A DNA stretch of 64,000 bases from Desulfobulbaceae bacterium (GTDB lineage: Bacteria; Desulfobacterota; Desulfobulbia; Desulfobulbales; Desulfobulbaceae), in the NCBI GenBank assembly GCA_011391865.1, contig JAABPV010000002.1, positions 1 to 64,000 on the forward strand. The letters run 5' to 3'. Shown here in pieces: positions 15,162 through 24,095 of the stretch. The number at the start of each line of letters is the position of its first letter. Position 1 is the stretch's first letter. Under the pieces are notes generated by a model. The model did no database searches and was not told the origin of the DNA. It saw nothing but the letters and a program-made list of their open reading frames with translations. The position numbers and the translations under genes are program-made.

Positions 15162-17473
15162 CAGCTGCGCGGCGCGTCTTTGTGCGCGGCGTGGTGCAAG
15201 GGGTCGGATTCCGGCCCTTTGTCTATGGATTGGCCACAAAGCTGGGCCTACGCGGCTGGGTGCGCAACACATCGGGCGGCGTGGAGATTGCCCTTCAAGG
15301 GCCAGCAGCGGCTGTCGAGCAGTTCCTGCACCGTCTGCGCAGTGAAGCCCCTCCCTTAGCACGGTTGGATGCAGTGGATGCGCACGAGGACGCGGCTCCT
15401 GTTGATTGCATCGGCTTTGCCATCCTGCCTTCCGCAGAGCAGTCCGGCACCAGCCAAGCTCTGCCGCCGGACGCGGCTATCTGTCCGGCCTGCGAGCGCG
15501 AGTTGTTCGATCCCTCTAACCGCCGCTATCTTTATCCCTTCATCAGTTGCACCGCCTGCGGCCCGCGCTTCACCATCATCAGCAAGCTGCCCTGCGACCG
15601 CGAGCGCACGGTCATGGCCGCCTTCCCCTTCTGCCCGGCCTGCGCCACCGAATACGAGAATCCGCTTGACCGCCGCTTTCACGCCCAAGCCTCGGCCTGT
15701 CCGGTTTGCGGCCCGCGCCTCGCCTTGCGCGAAGGCGCAGTAGAAACCAGCGGCTTGGCAGCCGTTCTGCGGGCGCGGCGGCTTCTGCGTGAAGGGCGCA
15801 TCGTGGCAATCAAAGGCATCGGCGGCTTTCATCTCGCCTGCGATGCGGGCAACGCTGCTGCGCTTGCCGAGCTGCGCCGCCGCAAGCATCGGCCAGACAA
15901 ACCCTTCGCCCTGATGGCGGTGGACTTGGCAGCAATTCAGGCGGCCTGTCAATGCAGCGATGCTGAAGCGGAGCTGCTGCGCAGTCCGGCGCGTCCCATC
16001 GTGCTGCTGGAGCGCAGGCAGCCGGAATCTTTTCCCGGCCTTGCCCCGCGTCTGAACCGTCTTGGCTTTCTCCTGCCTTACACGCCGCTGCACCTGCTGC
16101 TGCTCGCGCAGAACGAGCCTGTCCTGAACCAAGAGCCAAGCCCTGCGGTGCTGGTGATGACCAGCGGCAACCGCAGCGGCGAGCCGTTGGCGGCGGACAA
16201 TGACGAGGCATTGTCCCGCTTGGGCCTGCTGGCGGATGCCTTCCTCCTCCATGACCGGCCCATTCTCGCCCGCTGCGATGATTCGGTTGTCTGCGTCAGT
16301 CAGGCTCGGCACGCGCCCATCTCCCTCCGCCGCAGCCGTGGCTATGCGCCCGCGCCGCTGCGCCTGCCCTTTGCTGTGAGCAAGCCGCTGCTGGCTGTGG
16401 GCGGTGAATTGAAAAACACCTTTTGCCTTGCCCAAGGCGGGCAGGCCTTCCTCAGTCAGCACATAGGCGGCCTGACGAATGCCGAAACCTGCGCCGCCTT
16501 TGAGCGGAGTATTGCGCAACTCTCCCAGCTCTTTCATATTCAGCCGGAGCTGGTTGTTCACGATCTGCATCCTCAGTATTTCAGCACCCGCTCTGCGCAG
16601 AGGCTCGGCATTCCGTGTGTCGCTGTGCAGCATCACCACGCTCATATTGCCGCCTGCATGGCAGACAACGGCCTGAGCGAGCGGAAATTGATCGGACTTG
16701 CCTTTGACGGCACTGGCTATGGCTCGGACGGAAAAATCTGGGGCGGCGAGGTGCTGTTAGCGTCCTATGCTGGTTTTGAACGCTTCACCCATTTGGAATA
16801 TCTGCCCTTGCCCGGCGGCGACGCAGCCATACGCAAGCCTTGGCGCATTGCTGTGGGCTATGCGCAGGCACTTGGCCTTGACATAGAAGGACTGCCTTTC
16901 TTGCAGCACATCAACAGGCAGGCTGTGGCCATAGTCCAGCAGCAGGTGAAGAAGCGTCTGAATGCGCCGTTCAGTTCTTCCATGGGACGGCTCTTTGATG
17001 CAGTCGCCAGCCTGCTCGGCATCTGTCATGAAGTCTCTTATGAAGGGCAGGCCGCGATTGAATTGGAGACGCTCTCCCAGCCGTTCATGGCTTCAGCAGC
17101 GGCGTATGCTATCAATTGGGAGGATATGCGCGGTGCTCTTGGCATCTCGTTGAAGCCCTTGCTTCAGGCTGTCATTGACGATGTGCGGGCTGTAACGCCT
17201 GCGGGCCTGATTGGCGCGCGTTTCCATCGCGCAATTGCCAGCCTTGCCGTTGCCTTATGCGAGCAGGCCCGCCGCGCCGCTGGTCTGCATGAGGCAGCTT
17301 TGTCCGGCGGAGTGTGGCAGAACCAGCTTTTGCGGCAGTTGACCTGCGCTGGCCTTGCCGAAGCAGGCTTTATCGTATATGTTCACAAGCAGGTTCCGGC
17401 CAATGACGGCGGCTTGGCCTTGGGACAGGCGGCAGTGGCGCAGGCTGCTTTGTTTCAGGATTTTCCTTGGTGA
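15158..17473 (+). CDS. hypF: HypF, carbamoyltransferase for CN ligand synthesis
   Basis: 771 aa, full length. An acylphosphatase domain (GVVQGVGFRPFVYG near residue 10) is followed by two zinc fingers (CPACERELF; CTACGPRF; CPACATEY; CPVCGP, residues 109-185) and a YrdC-like domain (around 200-380). A Kae1-like domain follows, with the metal motif QHHHAHIAACMAD near 490. HypF makes a carbamoyl-adenylate from carbamoyl phosphate and passes it to HypE for Fe(CN)2CO assembly. It is the last gene before an insertion (membrane protein and HigA-like gene) that separates it from hypCDE. Confidence 0.93.
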   Translation: MTAARRVFVRGVVQGVGFRPFVYGLATKLGLRGWVRNTSGGVEIALQGPAAAVEQFLHRLRSEAPPLARLDAVDAHEDAAPVDCIGFAILPSAEQSGTSQALPPDAAICPACERELFDPSNRRYLYPFISCTACGPRFTIISKLPCDRERTVMAAFPFCPACATEYENPLDRRFHAQASACPVCGPRLALREGAVETSGLAAVLRARRLLREGRIVAIKGIGGFHLACDAGNAAALAELRRRKHRPDKPFALMAVDLAAIQAACQCSDAEAELLRSPARPIVLLERRQPESFPGLAPRLNRLGFLLPYTPLHLLLLAQNEPVLNQEPSPAVLVMTSGNRSGEPLAADNDEALSRLGLLADAFLLHDRPILARCDDSVVCVSQARHAPISLRRSRGYAPAPLRLPFAVSKPLLAVGGELKNTFCLAQGGQAFLSQHIGGLTNAETCAAFERSIAQLSQLFHIQPELVVHDLHPQYFSTRSAQRLGIPCVAVQHHHAHIAACMADNGLSERKLIGLAFDGTGYGSDGKIWGGEVLLASYAGFERFTHLEYLPLPGGDAAIRKPWRIAVGYAQALGLDIEGLPFLQHINRQAVAIVQQQVKKRLNAPFSSSMGRLFDAVASLLGICHEVSYEGQAAIELETLSQPFMASAAAYAINWEDMRGALGISLKPLLQAVIDDVRAVTPAGLIGARFHRAIASLAVALCEQARRAAGLHEAALSGGVWQNQLLRQLTCAGLAEAGFIVYVHKQVPANDGGLALGQAAVAQAALFQDFPW

Positions 17474-17481
17474 TATTCGCT

Positions 17482-18273
17482 ATGCACTGGCTCAACACTA
17501 CACTTGAACTGCTGTCACCCGGCTGGGTGGGAACCATTGCCAGTCTTCTTGGTCTCATTGTCGGTCTCATCGTTGCGGTCGTGACCCGGCAGCGCACCCG
17601 TCTTGCCTATTGCTATGCGGGAAAACGTCTGCTTGGTCTTGCAACAGATGGCCTGCCCGAAGGCATTACTGTCCATTATCGTGGGCAAGACATTCCCAGG
17701 CTGACGCGAACGCTTGTTGTTTTATGGAATGCCGGGGAGAAGACAATCCTTGGGGATGATCTCGTGACAAAAGACCCGCTCCGGCTGAAGCTGCGTGGCG
17801 ATGGCCGTGTGCTTGCTGCAACTGTGCTAAAGACAAAACGCGATGTCTGCCAAATTGAGGCGTTATCAGATGCGTCATGCCCAAACGAGACACATATCCG
17901 CTTTGACTTCTTGGATGCTGGAGATGGTGCCGTCATTGAAGTCCTGCATACAAGCGAAGAAAGAGGTGTGGATGTATTAGGCACTGTCAGAGGTCTTCCA
18001 CAGGGTTTACACGATATTGGCCAAATTAATGCAGTCAAAACGTTTTCCCTTCCATCGCCTTGGATCATTCTTGCAATAGGCGCGGTCACAACTCTGGCAG
18101 GATTAGCATTTCCTGAAAAGATAAACTATTTATTAATAGATAAAAGTTTTATCGGAGTTTTCGTCGGGGCAACCTATACTTTAGCTGCAATTGCAATTAT
18201 TTACAAAAATCGTAGACGGCATCCAAAATACCTTCATATCGAAGAGCTTGACCAAGAAACTACGTCACGGTAG
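17482..18273 (+). CDS. Uncharacterised membrane protein between hypF and hypC
   Basis: 263 aa from ATG 17482 (a TTG at 17467 overlaps the hypF stop). One hydrophobic helix near the N-terminus (WVGTIASLLGLIVGLIVAVV) and two near the C-terminus (about 190-235) enclose a soluble domain with 'IPRLTRTLVVLWNAGEKTI' and 'DPLRLKLRGDGRVL'. It is not a hydrogenase maturation protein known to me. The coding sequence is AT-richer toward the 3' end. It is followed 5 bp later by a HigA-like gene, so the pair may be one acquired module. Function unknown. Confidence 0.7.
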   Translation: MHWLNTTLELLSPGWVGTIASLLGLIVGLIVAVVTRQRTRLAYCYAGKRLLGLATDGLPEGITVHYRGQDIPRLTRTLVVLWNAGEKTILGDDLVTKDPLRLKLRGDGRVLAATVLKTKRDVCQIEALSDASCPNETHIRFDFLDAGDGAVIEVLHTSEERGVDVLGTVRGLPQGLHDIGQINAVKTFSLPSPWIILAIGAVTTLAGLAFPEKINYLLIDKSFIGVFVGATYTLAAIAIIYKNRRRHPKYLHIEELDQETTSR

Positions 18274-18278
18274 CTGTC

Positions 18279-18635
18279 ATGAAAAGTACTGCTGTCTCAG
18301 ACAGAGCATTGAGTGTGGACAGGCTGCCTACGCACCGTCCGCCGACTCATCCCGGCGAGATGCTGGAAGAAGAGTTCCGCAAGCCGCTGGACATCAGCAA
18401 AGCGGAGCTGGCGCGGCATTTGGACATTCCCTATGCCCGCCTGAACAAGATCATTAAGGGACGCTCTCCGGTCACGCCGGACACAGCCCTGCGGCTGTCG
18501 CAGGTGCTCGGCATGTCGGCTGATTTCTGGCTGGGCTTGCAGCAGGACTGGGATTTATGGCAGGCCCTGCACAGCCCTGAAGCGCGTGCCATCTTCCGAC
18601 TGAAGCCCATAGCTGCAACAAGCATTGCCGCTTAA
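18279..18635 (+). CDS. higA: HigA/VapI-type antitoxin (XRE family) without adjacent HigB
   Basis: 118 aa. 'THPGEMLEEEF' then 'LDISKAELARHLDIPYARL' is the HigA helix-turn-helix, and 'VTPDTALRLSQVLG' and 'FWLGLQQDWDL' are the conserved C-terminal pieces. Normally a HigB RelE-fold toxin gene precedes it; here the upstream neighbour is a membrane protein and the downstream gene is hypC. It may be an orphan regulator or a remnant of a toxin-antitoxin pair, or the membrane protein could be a non-standard partner. Confidence 0.85.
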   Translation: MKSTAVSDRALSVDRLPTHRPPTHPGEMLEEEFRKPLDISKAELARHLDIPYARLNKIIKGRSPVTPDTALRLSQVLGMSADFWLGLQQDWDLWQALHSPEARAIFRLKPIAATSIAA

Positions 18636-18662
18636 CCTCTTGCCTCATCAAACAGGTGAACC

Positions 18663-18905
18663 ATGTGCCTCGCCGTTCCCGGCAGACTGACCGAGATTTA
18701 CAAAAAAGACAGCCTCCGCATGGCCAAGATTGACTTTGGCGGCCTTGCCAGAGAAATCTGCCTTGCCTACACGCCGGAAGCCAAGGTCGGCGATTACGCC
18801 TTGGTGCATGTCGGCTTTGCCATCAGCCTGATGGACGAGCGCGAGGCGCAGGAGACCTTGAAGCTGCTCAAAGATGTTGCGGATGCGGGCCATGAAATAT
18901 CTTGA
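18663..18905 (+). CDS. hypC: HypC, hydrogenase maturation chaperone
   Basis: 80 aa beginning MCLAVPGRL; Cys2 is the residue that binds the Fe(CN)2CO unit and the large-subunit precursor. A typical HypC/HupF OB-like core, '[18 protein letters not shown]', follows. The stop lies 14 bp inside hypD, so the two are translationally coupled, as expected for proteins that form a complex. Confidence 0.93.
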   Translation: MCLAVPGRLTEIYKKDSLRMAKIDFGGLAREICLAYTPEAKVGDYALVHVGFAISLMDEREAQETLKLLKDVADAGHEIS

Positions 18906-19986
18906 GGAATACCGCAGCCCGGCCAAGACGCAGGCTTTGCTCCGGGAGATCAGCTCGCTCATCACGAAGCCTTGGGTGATCATGGAGATATGCGGCGGCC
19001 AGACCCATGCCTTCCTGCGGCACGGGCTGGATGCCCTGCTGCCGCCGCAGATTGAGCTGGTGCATGGGCCGGGCTGCCCGGTTTGTGTCACGCCGCTGGA
19101 GCAGATTGACAAGGCCATAGCCATTGCCTCGCGGCCAGAGGTGATTTTCACCTCCTACGGCGACATGCTGCGGGTGCCCGGTTCGACTAAGGATTTATTC
19201 GCAGTGCGGGCGGACGGCGGCGATGTGCGGGTGATCTGGTCGCCCTTGGAGGCGGTGCAGCTCGCCGAGGCCAACCCGGACAAAGAGGTGGTCTTCTTCG
19301 CCATCGGCTTTGAGACCACGGCCCCGGCCAATGCAATGGCGGCACTCCACGCCCGGCAGAAGCGGCTGCGCAATTTTTCGCTGCTTGTTGCCCAAGTGCG
19401 AGTTCCGCCTGCGCTGGAAGCAATACTTTCCAGCGTAGGCAATCGCACGCAGGCCTTTCTCGCTGCCGGGCATGTCTGTGCGGTGATGGGCTTTCATGAA
19501 TATCTGCCGTTAGCCAAGAAGTATCAGGCACCGATAGTCGTCACTGGTTTTGAGCCGGTTGATCTGCTCAACGGCCTTTACGCGGCAGTGCGGCAATTAG
19601 AACAAGGCCGATGTGAGGTGGAGAATCAGTACCAGCGCATGGTCACGCTGACCGGCAACGAGGCGGCCCAACGCAGCATTGCGGCGGTGTTCCAGCCGGT
19701 TGACCGCAAATGGCGCGGCATCGGCGTGATCCCGCAGAGCGGCTGGGGTTTGCGGCCTGAATTCGCCGACTTTGACGCGGAGCTGAAGTTTGAGGTAAAT
19801 ACGATGACTGCGCCGGAATCGCCGCTCTGCATTGCCGGTGAAATCTTGCAGGGCAAGAAGAAAACCAGCCAGTGCCCTGCCTTCCGCAAACAATGCACGC
19901 CACAGACTCCGCTCGGTGCACCGATGGTCTCGGCGGAAGGAGCCTGCGCCGCCTATTATACATATCAGGAGTTCCGCCATGACTGA
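18892..19986 (+). CDS. hypD: HypD, Fe-S scaffold for NiFe cofactor assembly
   Basis: 364 aa from [10 protein letters not shown]. Conserved blocks: '[15 protein letters not shown]' near residue 35, '[11 protein letters not shown]' near 58, '[11 protein letters not shown]' near 88, '[11 protein letters not shown]' near 140 and the C-terminal [4Fe-4S] cysteines in '[15 protein letters not shown]' and 'CTPQTPLGA'. HypD holds the iron while CN and CO are added. It overlaps hypC at its start and hypE at its end. Confidence 0.93.
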   Translation: MKYLEEYRSPAKTQALLREISSLITKPWVIMEICGGQTHAFLRHGLDALLPPQIELVHGPGCPVCVTPLEQIDKAIAIASRPEVIFTSYGDMLRVPGSTKDLFAVRADGGDVRVIWSPLEAVQLAEANPDKEVVFFAIGFETTAPANAMAALHARQKRLRNFSLLVAQVRVPPALEAILSSVGNRTQAFLAAGHVCAVMGFHEYLPLAKKYQAPIVVTGFEPVDLLNGLYAAVRQLEQGRCEVENQYQRMVTLTGNEAAQRSIAAVFQPVDRKWRGIGVIPQSGWGLRPEFADFDAELKFEVNTMTAPESPLCIAGEILQGKKKTSQCPAFRKQCTPQTPLGAPMVSAEGACAAYYTYQEFRHD

Positions 19987-21031
19987 GCTGCGTTTGGAAG
20001 GAGTCGCCTGCCCTGCGCCGCTGCGGCCAGAGGAACGAGTCATTCTTGGGCATGGTTCCGGCGGTGTGTTGAGCCGTGACTTGCTCAAGCGGCTCTTTCT
20101 GCCCGGCTTGGGCGAAGCTGCGCCAAGCTCGCTGGATGACGCGGCGGTACTGGAAACGGGCGGGCAGCGGCTGGCCATGACCACAGATTCCCATGTGGTC
20201 ACACCGCTCTTCTTTCCCGGCGGCGATATCGGGCGGCTGGCCGTCTGCGGCACAGTCAACGATCTGGCAATGGTCGGCGCGCAGCCGCTCGCCCTCACTT
20301 GCGGCTTTGTTCTGGAAGAGGGCTTGCCCTTTGAGACCCTGCGGCGTGTGGTCGCCTCCATGCAGGCAGCGGCGCAGGAAGCAGGCGTGCGCATTGTCGC
20401 GGGTGACACCAAGGTGGTGCCGCGCGGCAGCGCGGATCAGCTCTTCATCAATACCTCCGGCTTGGGCGTTCTTGCCGCTGGCGTGTGCATTTCCGGCGCA
20501 AACGCCCAGCTAGGCGATGTGGTCATCGTCTCCGGCACCATTGGCGATCACGGCATTGCCGTCTTAGCCGCCCGCGAGGAACTCGGCTTTGAAACCCTGC
20601 TGGAAAGCGATGTCGCGCCGCTCAATCATTTAGTGGCAGCCATGCTGGCCGCTGGCGAAGTGCATGTTTTACGTGACCCAACGCGCGGCGGTCTGGCCAC
20701 CTCGCTGGCGGAGATTGCCGAACAGTCGCAGGCAACAATTGAGCTGGATGAGGAGCGGCTGCCCTTCAAGCCTGCGGTCAAGGCGGCCTGCGAGCTGCTC
20801 GGCTTTGATCCGCTCTTTGTCGCCAATGAGGGCAAGCTGGTCGCGCTTGTCAAAGCGGGTGATGCTGAAGCTGTTTTGGCGGCGATGCGGCAAACGAAAT
20901 ATGGCGAAGATGCCGCCATAATAGGCAGAGTGACGGGCAGCGGGAAGGCGCAGGTGCTCCTGCGCACGGCCATAGGCGGCGCGCGGCTGGTGGACATGCT
21001 GCCGGGCGAGCTGCTGCCGAGGATTTGCTGA
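19979..21031 (+). CDS. hypE: HypE, cyanide-ligand synthesis protein
   Basis: 350 aa from ATG 19979, which overlaps the hypD stop. PurM-like ATPase motifs are seen in '[14 protein letters not shown]' (near residue 25), 'LDDAAVLE' and '[17 protein letters not shown]'. The C-terminus ends in PRIC, where the terminal cysteine receives the carbamoyl group from HypF and is dehydrated to the thiocyanate. Last gene of the maturation cluster; about 90 bp separate it from the acyltransferase gene. Confidence 0.94.
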   Translation: MTELRLEGVACPAPLRPEERVILGHGSGGVLSRDLLKRLFLPGLGEAAPSSLDDAAVLETGGQRLAMTTDSHVVTPLFFPGGDIGRLAVCGTVNDLAMVGAQPLALTCGFVLEEGLPFETLRRVVASMQAAAQEAGVRIVAGDTKVVPRGSADQLFINTSGLGVLAAGVCISGANAQLGDVVIVSGTIGDHGIAVLAAREELGFETLLESDVAPLNHLVAAMLAAGEVHVLRDPTRGGLATSLAEIAEQSQATIELDEERLPFKPAVKAACELLGFDPLFVANEGKLVALVKAGDAEAVLAAMRQTKYGEDAAIIGRVTGSGKAQVLLRTAIGGARLVDMLPGELLPRIC

Positions 21032-21121
21032 ACGTGCCATAGACTTGGTGTTTTGCTGGACAAAGCGCGTCGGATTGCGTAAACAAGGAGCAACCTTCAA
21101 CCCTCGCTTTGCGCAAAGACC

Positions 21122-23065
21122 ATGCTTCAGCGGCAGTACCGGCCCGACATTGACGGCCTGCGGGCAGCGGCAGTCCTCGCTGTCCTGCTCTATCATTTTG
21201 ACTTCAAAGCCTTCTCCGGCGGCTTCACCGGAGTAGACATCTTCTTTGTCATCTCCGGCTTTCTGATCACCCAGAACATCATGGCCGACCTCAGCGGCGG
21301 CACGTTCTCCTTCGCCCGCTTCTACGCCCGGCGGGTGAAGCGGCTCTTCCCGGCCTTGTACGCGACGCTGCTTCTCAGCCTGCTGGCCAGCCATCTGCTC
21401 TTCACCCCGGAACATCACCTTCAGTTCGGCAAGTCGCTGCTGGCCAGCCTGCTTTCGGTCTCGAACATTCTCTTCTGGAAGGAGGCAGGGTATTTCGACA
21501 CGGCGGCGGACTTCAAGCCCCTGCTGCACACGTGGTCGCTGGCCGTGGAGGAGCAGTTCTATTTTATCTGGCCTGCCATGCTCCTGCTCCTTGCCAAGCT
21601 GGGGAGGAAATGGCTGCTGGCCGCCCTGCTGCTCGGCAGCGCGGCATCACTGTACTGCGCGGAACGCTGGCTGCGCAGCGATCCTTCCGGTGCCTTCTTC
21701 CTCACTCCGTTCCGGCTGGCGGAATTCGCCTGCGGCGCAGCCTTGGTCTGGCTGCCTGCTCCCCGGAGGAAATGGCTGGCCGAACTGGCTTTGGCCGCTG
21801 GGCTGCTCGGCATTAGCTGGGGCATCTTCCGCTTCAGCAAGCAGACCCCGTTCCCCGGTCTGCATTCCTTGGTGCCCGGCCTTGGTGCCGCGCTGATCAT
21901 CTGGAGCGGTCAAGCCCCGCTGCTCGGCTGGCTGCTGCGCAACCGGCTGGCCGCCGGCATCGGTCTGATCTCCTACTCGCTCTATCTCATCCACTGGCCG
22001 CTGCTGATTTTCTACAAGTATTGGAAGTACAGCGAGCTGACTTTGCGCGAACGGCAGGGCCTGCTTCTGCTCTGCTTTATCTTGGCCGGGCTGTCGTGGC
22101 GGCTCATTGAGCAGCCTTTCCGCAAGGGCCGCCTTATGCCGCAGCGGCTGTTCTTTGTTCTCTGCGGCCTGACCGCCGCCTTGCTGCTTGCCGCCGGAAC
22201 CGAGCTGATCCGACAGAACGGCTTCCCAAGCCGCATCAACAGCACCTTCGTTCAAGCGCGGAACGCAGAGCAGTTTCACGTCGAGCAGTTCGGCGGCAAG
22301 GGCTACTCATTCACCGGCATCATTGGCATGAAGAAGCCGGGCAGCGACCTGATCATCACTGGCGACAGCTTTGTCCTGCAATACGCTGCCGGTCTGGATC
22401 AGCTCTTCCAGCAGCACGGCCTCACCGCCAAGCTGGCGACTGACTACGCCTGCATCATCGGCCCGGACATCACCTTGTACTACCAAGGCCATACAGACGA
22501 GAGCTGCACCGCGCAGTCACGCCGCTTTTTCAAGCTGGCCGAAGGCAACAGCAAGCCGGTCATCTTCTCCTTGGCTTGGGCTTGGTATCCGCAAGGCATC
22601 AGCGATCTGCAAGGGCAGCAGATCAAGTTCGCCGACAACAGCTCTTATGAGGACTTCTTAGTGGACAACCTGCGCAAGATCCGCGAGAGAATCGGCATGG
22701 AACGCCCTTTCCTCATCATCGGCAACCCGCCCGGCAGCGGCAACCGCAACGGCATCATCTCCTGCCTGAACCGCCCGAACTTCCTGCCCAACAACTGCCT
22801 TGAGAAAATGGTTTTCCCCCGGACGCATGGAGTCGGCCTGCGCCTGAACAAGAAACTGCGCGCCTACGCAGAGTCTGATCCGCATGTCTGGTTCTTTGAT
22901 CCCTTCGATGTCTTTTGCGGCACGGCAACCTGCGCCGCTCTTGATGTCCAGCAGAACGCCATCTGGTATTCGGACGGCGGGCATCTCTCCATTGACGGCT
23001 CGCGCAAGGCGGTTGCATTCTTCAGCCCAGAGCTGCTCCGCGCGCTGCGGCAGCCAACGCAATGA
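21122..23065 (+). CDS. OafA-type acyltransferase fused to SGNH domain
   Basis: 647 aa. The N-terminal half is an acyltransferase-3 membrane domain: 'YRPDIDGLRAAAVLAVLLYH' (catalytic His), 'GGFTGVDIFFVISGFLI', 'RRVKRLFPALY' and about ten membrane helices to residue 365. The C-terminal periplasmic part carries SGNH motifs ('ITGDSFVLQY' near 416; 'SDGGHLSID' near 620). Such proteins O-acetylate LPS, peptidoglycan or capsule, moving acetyl across the membrane and transferring it in the periplasm. The target is unknown. No good ribosome-binding site precedes the ATG. Confidence 0.88.
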   Translation: MLQRQYRPDIDGLRAAAVLAVLLYHFDFKAFSGGFTGVDIFFVISGFLITQNIMADLSGGTFSFARFYARRVKRLFPALYATLLLSLLASHLLFTPEHHLQFGKSLLASLLSVSNILFWKEAGYFDTAADFKPLLHTWSLAVEEQFYFIWPAMLLLLAKLGRKWLLAALLLGSAASLYCAERWLRSDPSGAFFLTPFRLAEFACGAALVWLPAPRRKWLAELALAAGLLGISWGIFRFSKQTPFPGLHSLVPGLGAALIIWSGQAPLLGWLLRNRLAAGIGLISYSLYLIHWPLLIFYKYWKYSELTLRERQGLLLLCFILAGLSWRLIEQPFRKGRLMPQRLFFVLCGLTAALLLAAGTELIRQNGFPSRINSTFVQARNAEQFHVEQFGGKGYSFTGIIGMKKPGSDLIITGDSFVLQYAAGLDQLFQQHGLTAKLATDYACIIGPDITLYYQGHTDESCTAQSRRFFKLAEGNSKPVIFSLAWAWYPQGISDLQGQQIKFADNSSYEDFLVDNLRKIRERIGMERPFLIIGNPPGSGNRNGIISCLNRPNFLPNNCLEKMVFPRTHGVGLRLNKKLRAYAESDPHVWFFDPFDVFCGTATCAALDVQQNAIWYSDGGHLSIDGSRKAVAFFSPELLRALRQPTQ

Positions 23066-23100
23066 GCCGCGCCGTTTGCTGTCCTGCTCTAAAAAAGCGG

Positions 23101-23787
23101 CTACCTGCCCGCCTCTTCGCCCGCCTCCGCCGCTGACCAGTTCGGGTCATACACGGACGGCGCGGCTTTGCTGCCCCCCGCGATCATGAAGATGCCGTAG
23201 GTGCTGCGCCAGTTAGGCAAGCGGCTGACAACCGCTCCCTTGGTCTCGTGGTGGTGGCTGCTGATCGCCACTTTCTTGAGGATGACTCCGTGGATCCTAC
23301 GGACAAAGATGCGGAAGTCCTTGAGGGTGATGATGCGGATGTTCGGCGTGTTGTGCCACTCGTAGGGAAACTGCTCGTTGCGCGGCGCGGCCCCGGTGAG
23401 GAGCAGCTGAAGCCGCACGCGCCAATGGCTGAAGTTAGGGAAGCTGACGATCACTTTGCTGCCCACTGTCAGCAGCACTTGCAGCAGTTTTTCAGGATCG
23501 TAAACCTGCTGGAGGGTCTGGCTGAGGACAATATAGTCGAAGTGATTTTCCGGGTAGTCGGAAACCTCCTCAATAAAGTCGCCGTGCAGCACAGACAAGC
23601 CCTGGCTGATGCAGAAGGCCGCTTTGTCCTCATCCAGCTCGATGCCCACGCCGCGCACCTGCTTCCCGTGCTGCAAATGCAGGAGCAAGTCGCCGCGCCC
23701 GCAGCCAAGATCGAGCACGCGGCTGCCCGGCTCAATCCAAGAGGAAATGACTTGCAGGTCAAAGCGCATTTCACTCGCCTCACGCAT
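23101..23787 (-). CDS. metW: MetW, methyltransferase-fold partner of MetX
   Basis: 228 aa. SAM-fold motif I 'VLDLGCGRGDLLLHL' near residue 24, then 'GVGIELDE', 'LSQTLQQVYDP' and 'FPNFSHWRVRLQLLLTG' are hallmarks of MetW. It works with homoserine O-acetyltransferase in methionine synthesis in many proteobacteria. The ATG has AAGGAG at a good distance. Usually metX and metW overlap; here a 300-bp gap with a palindromic array separates them. Confidence 0.9.
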   Translation of the reverse strand: MREASEMRFDLQVISSWIEPGSRVLDLGCGRGDLLLHLQHGKQVRGVGIELDEDKAAFCISQGLSVLHGDFIEEVSDYPENHFDYIVLSQTLQQVYDPEKLLQVLLTVGSKVIVSFPNFSHWRVRLQLLLTGAAPRNEQFPYEWHNTPNIRIITLKDFRIFVRRIHGVILKKVAISSHHHETKGAVVSRLPNWRSTYGIFMIAGGSKAAPSVYDPNWSAAEAGEEAGR

Positions 23788-23843
23788 GGCAATGCTCCTT
23801 CAAAGTGTTCTGGTGTATTTCTGAGATACGCTCTGCTCTCCCG

Positions 23844-24087
23844 GAGCATAAGCTATGTTTGGCGCAGAGCATAAGCTATGCTTTGTCCGAGCATAAGCTA
23901 TGCTTGGTGCAAAACATAAGCTATGCTCCGGGAGAGCATAACGTTATGCTCTGTGCGAGCATAGTACTATGCTCCATCCGAGCATAAGCTATGTTTGACA
24001 AGAGCATAGGCTATGTTTTACCGAAAGCATAAGCTATGTTTTGTGCGAGCATAAGCTATGCTCGCCGGGAGGCAAGCGTTATGCTCC
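23844..24087. repeat. Palindromic array B: 11 units of 22-23 bp between metX and metW
   Basis: Units start near 23844, 23867, 23889, 23912, 23934, 23957, 23980, 24002, 24025, 24047 and 24070, giving steps of 22 or 23 bp. The core is GAGCATA-(3-4 bp)-TATGCTC. Two units are perfect 18-bp palindromes with different centres: GAGCATAACGTTATGCTC and GAGCATAGTACTATGCTC. Spacers of about 5 bp are variable. The array fills almost the whole gap between the metX stop and the metW ribosome-binding site, so it is transcribed if the two genes form an operon. Confidence 0.92.
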
Positions 24088-24095
24088 CTTCAGCC

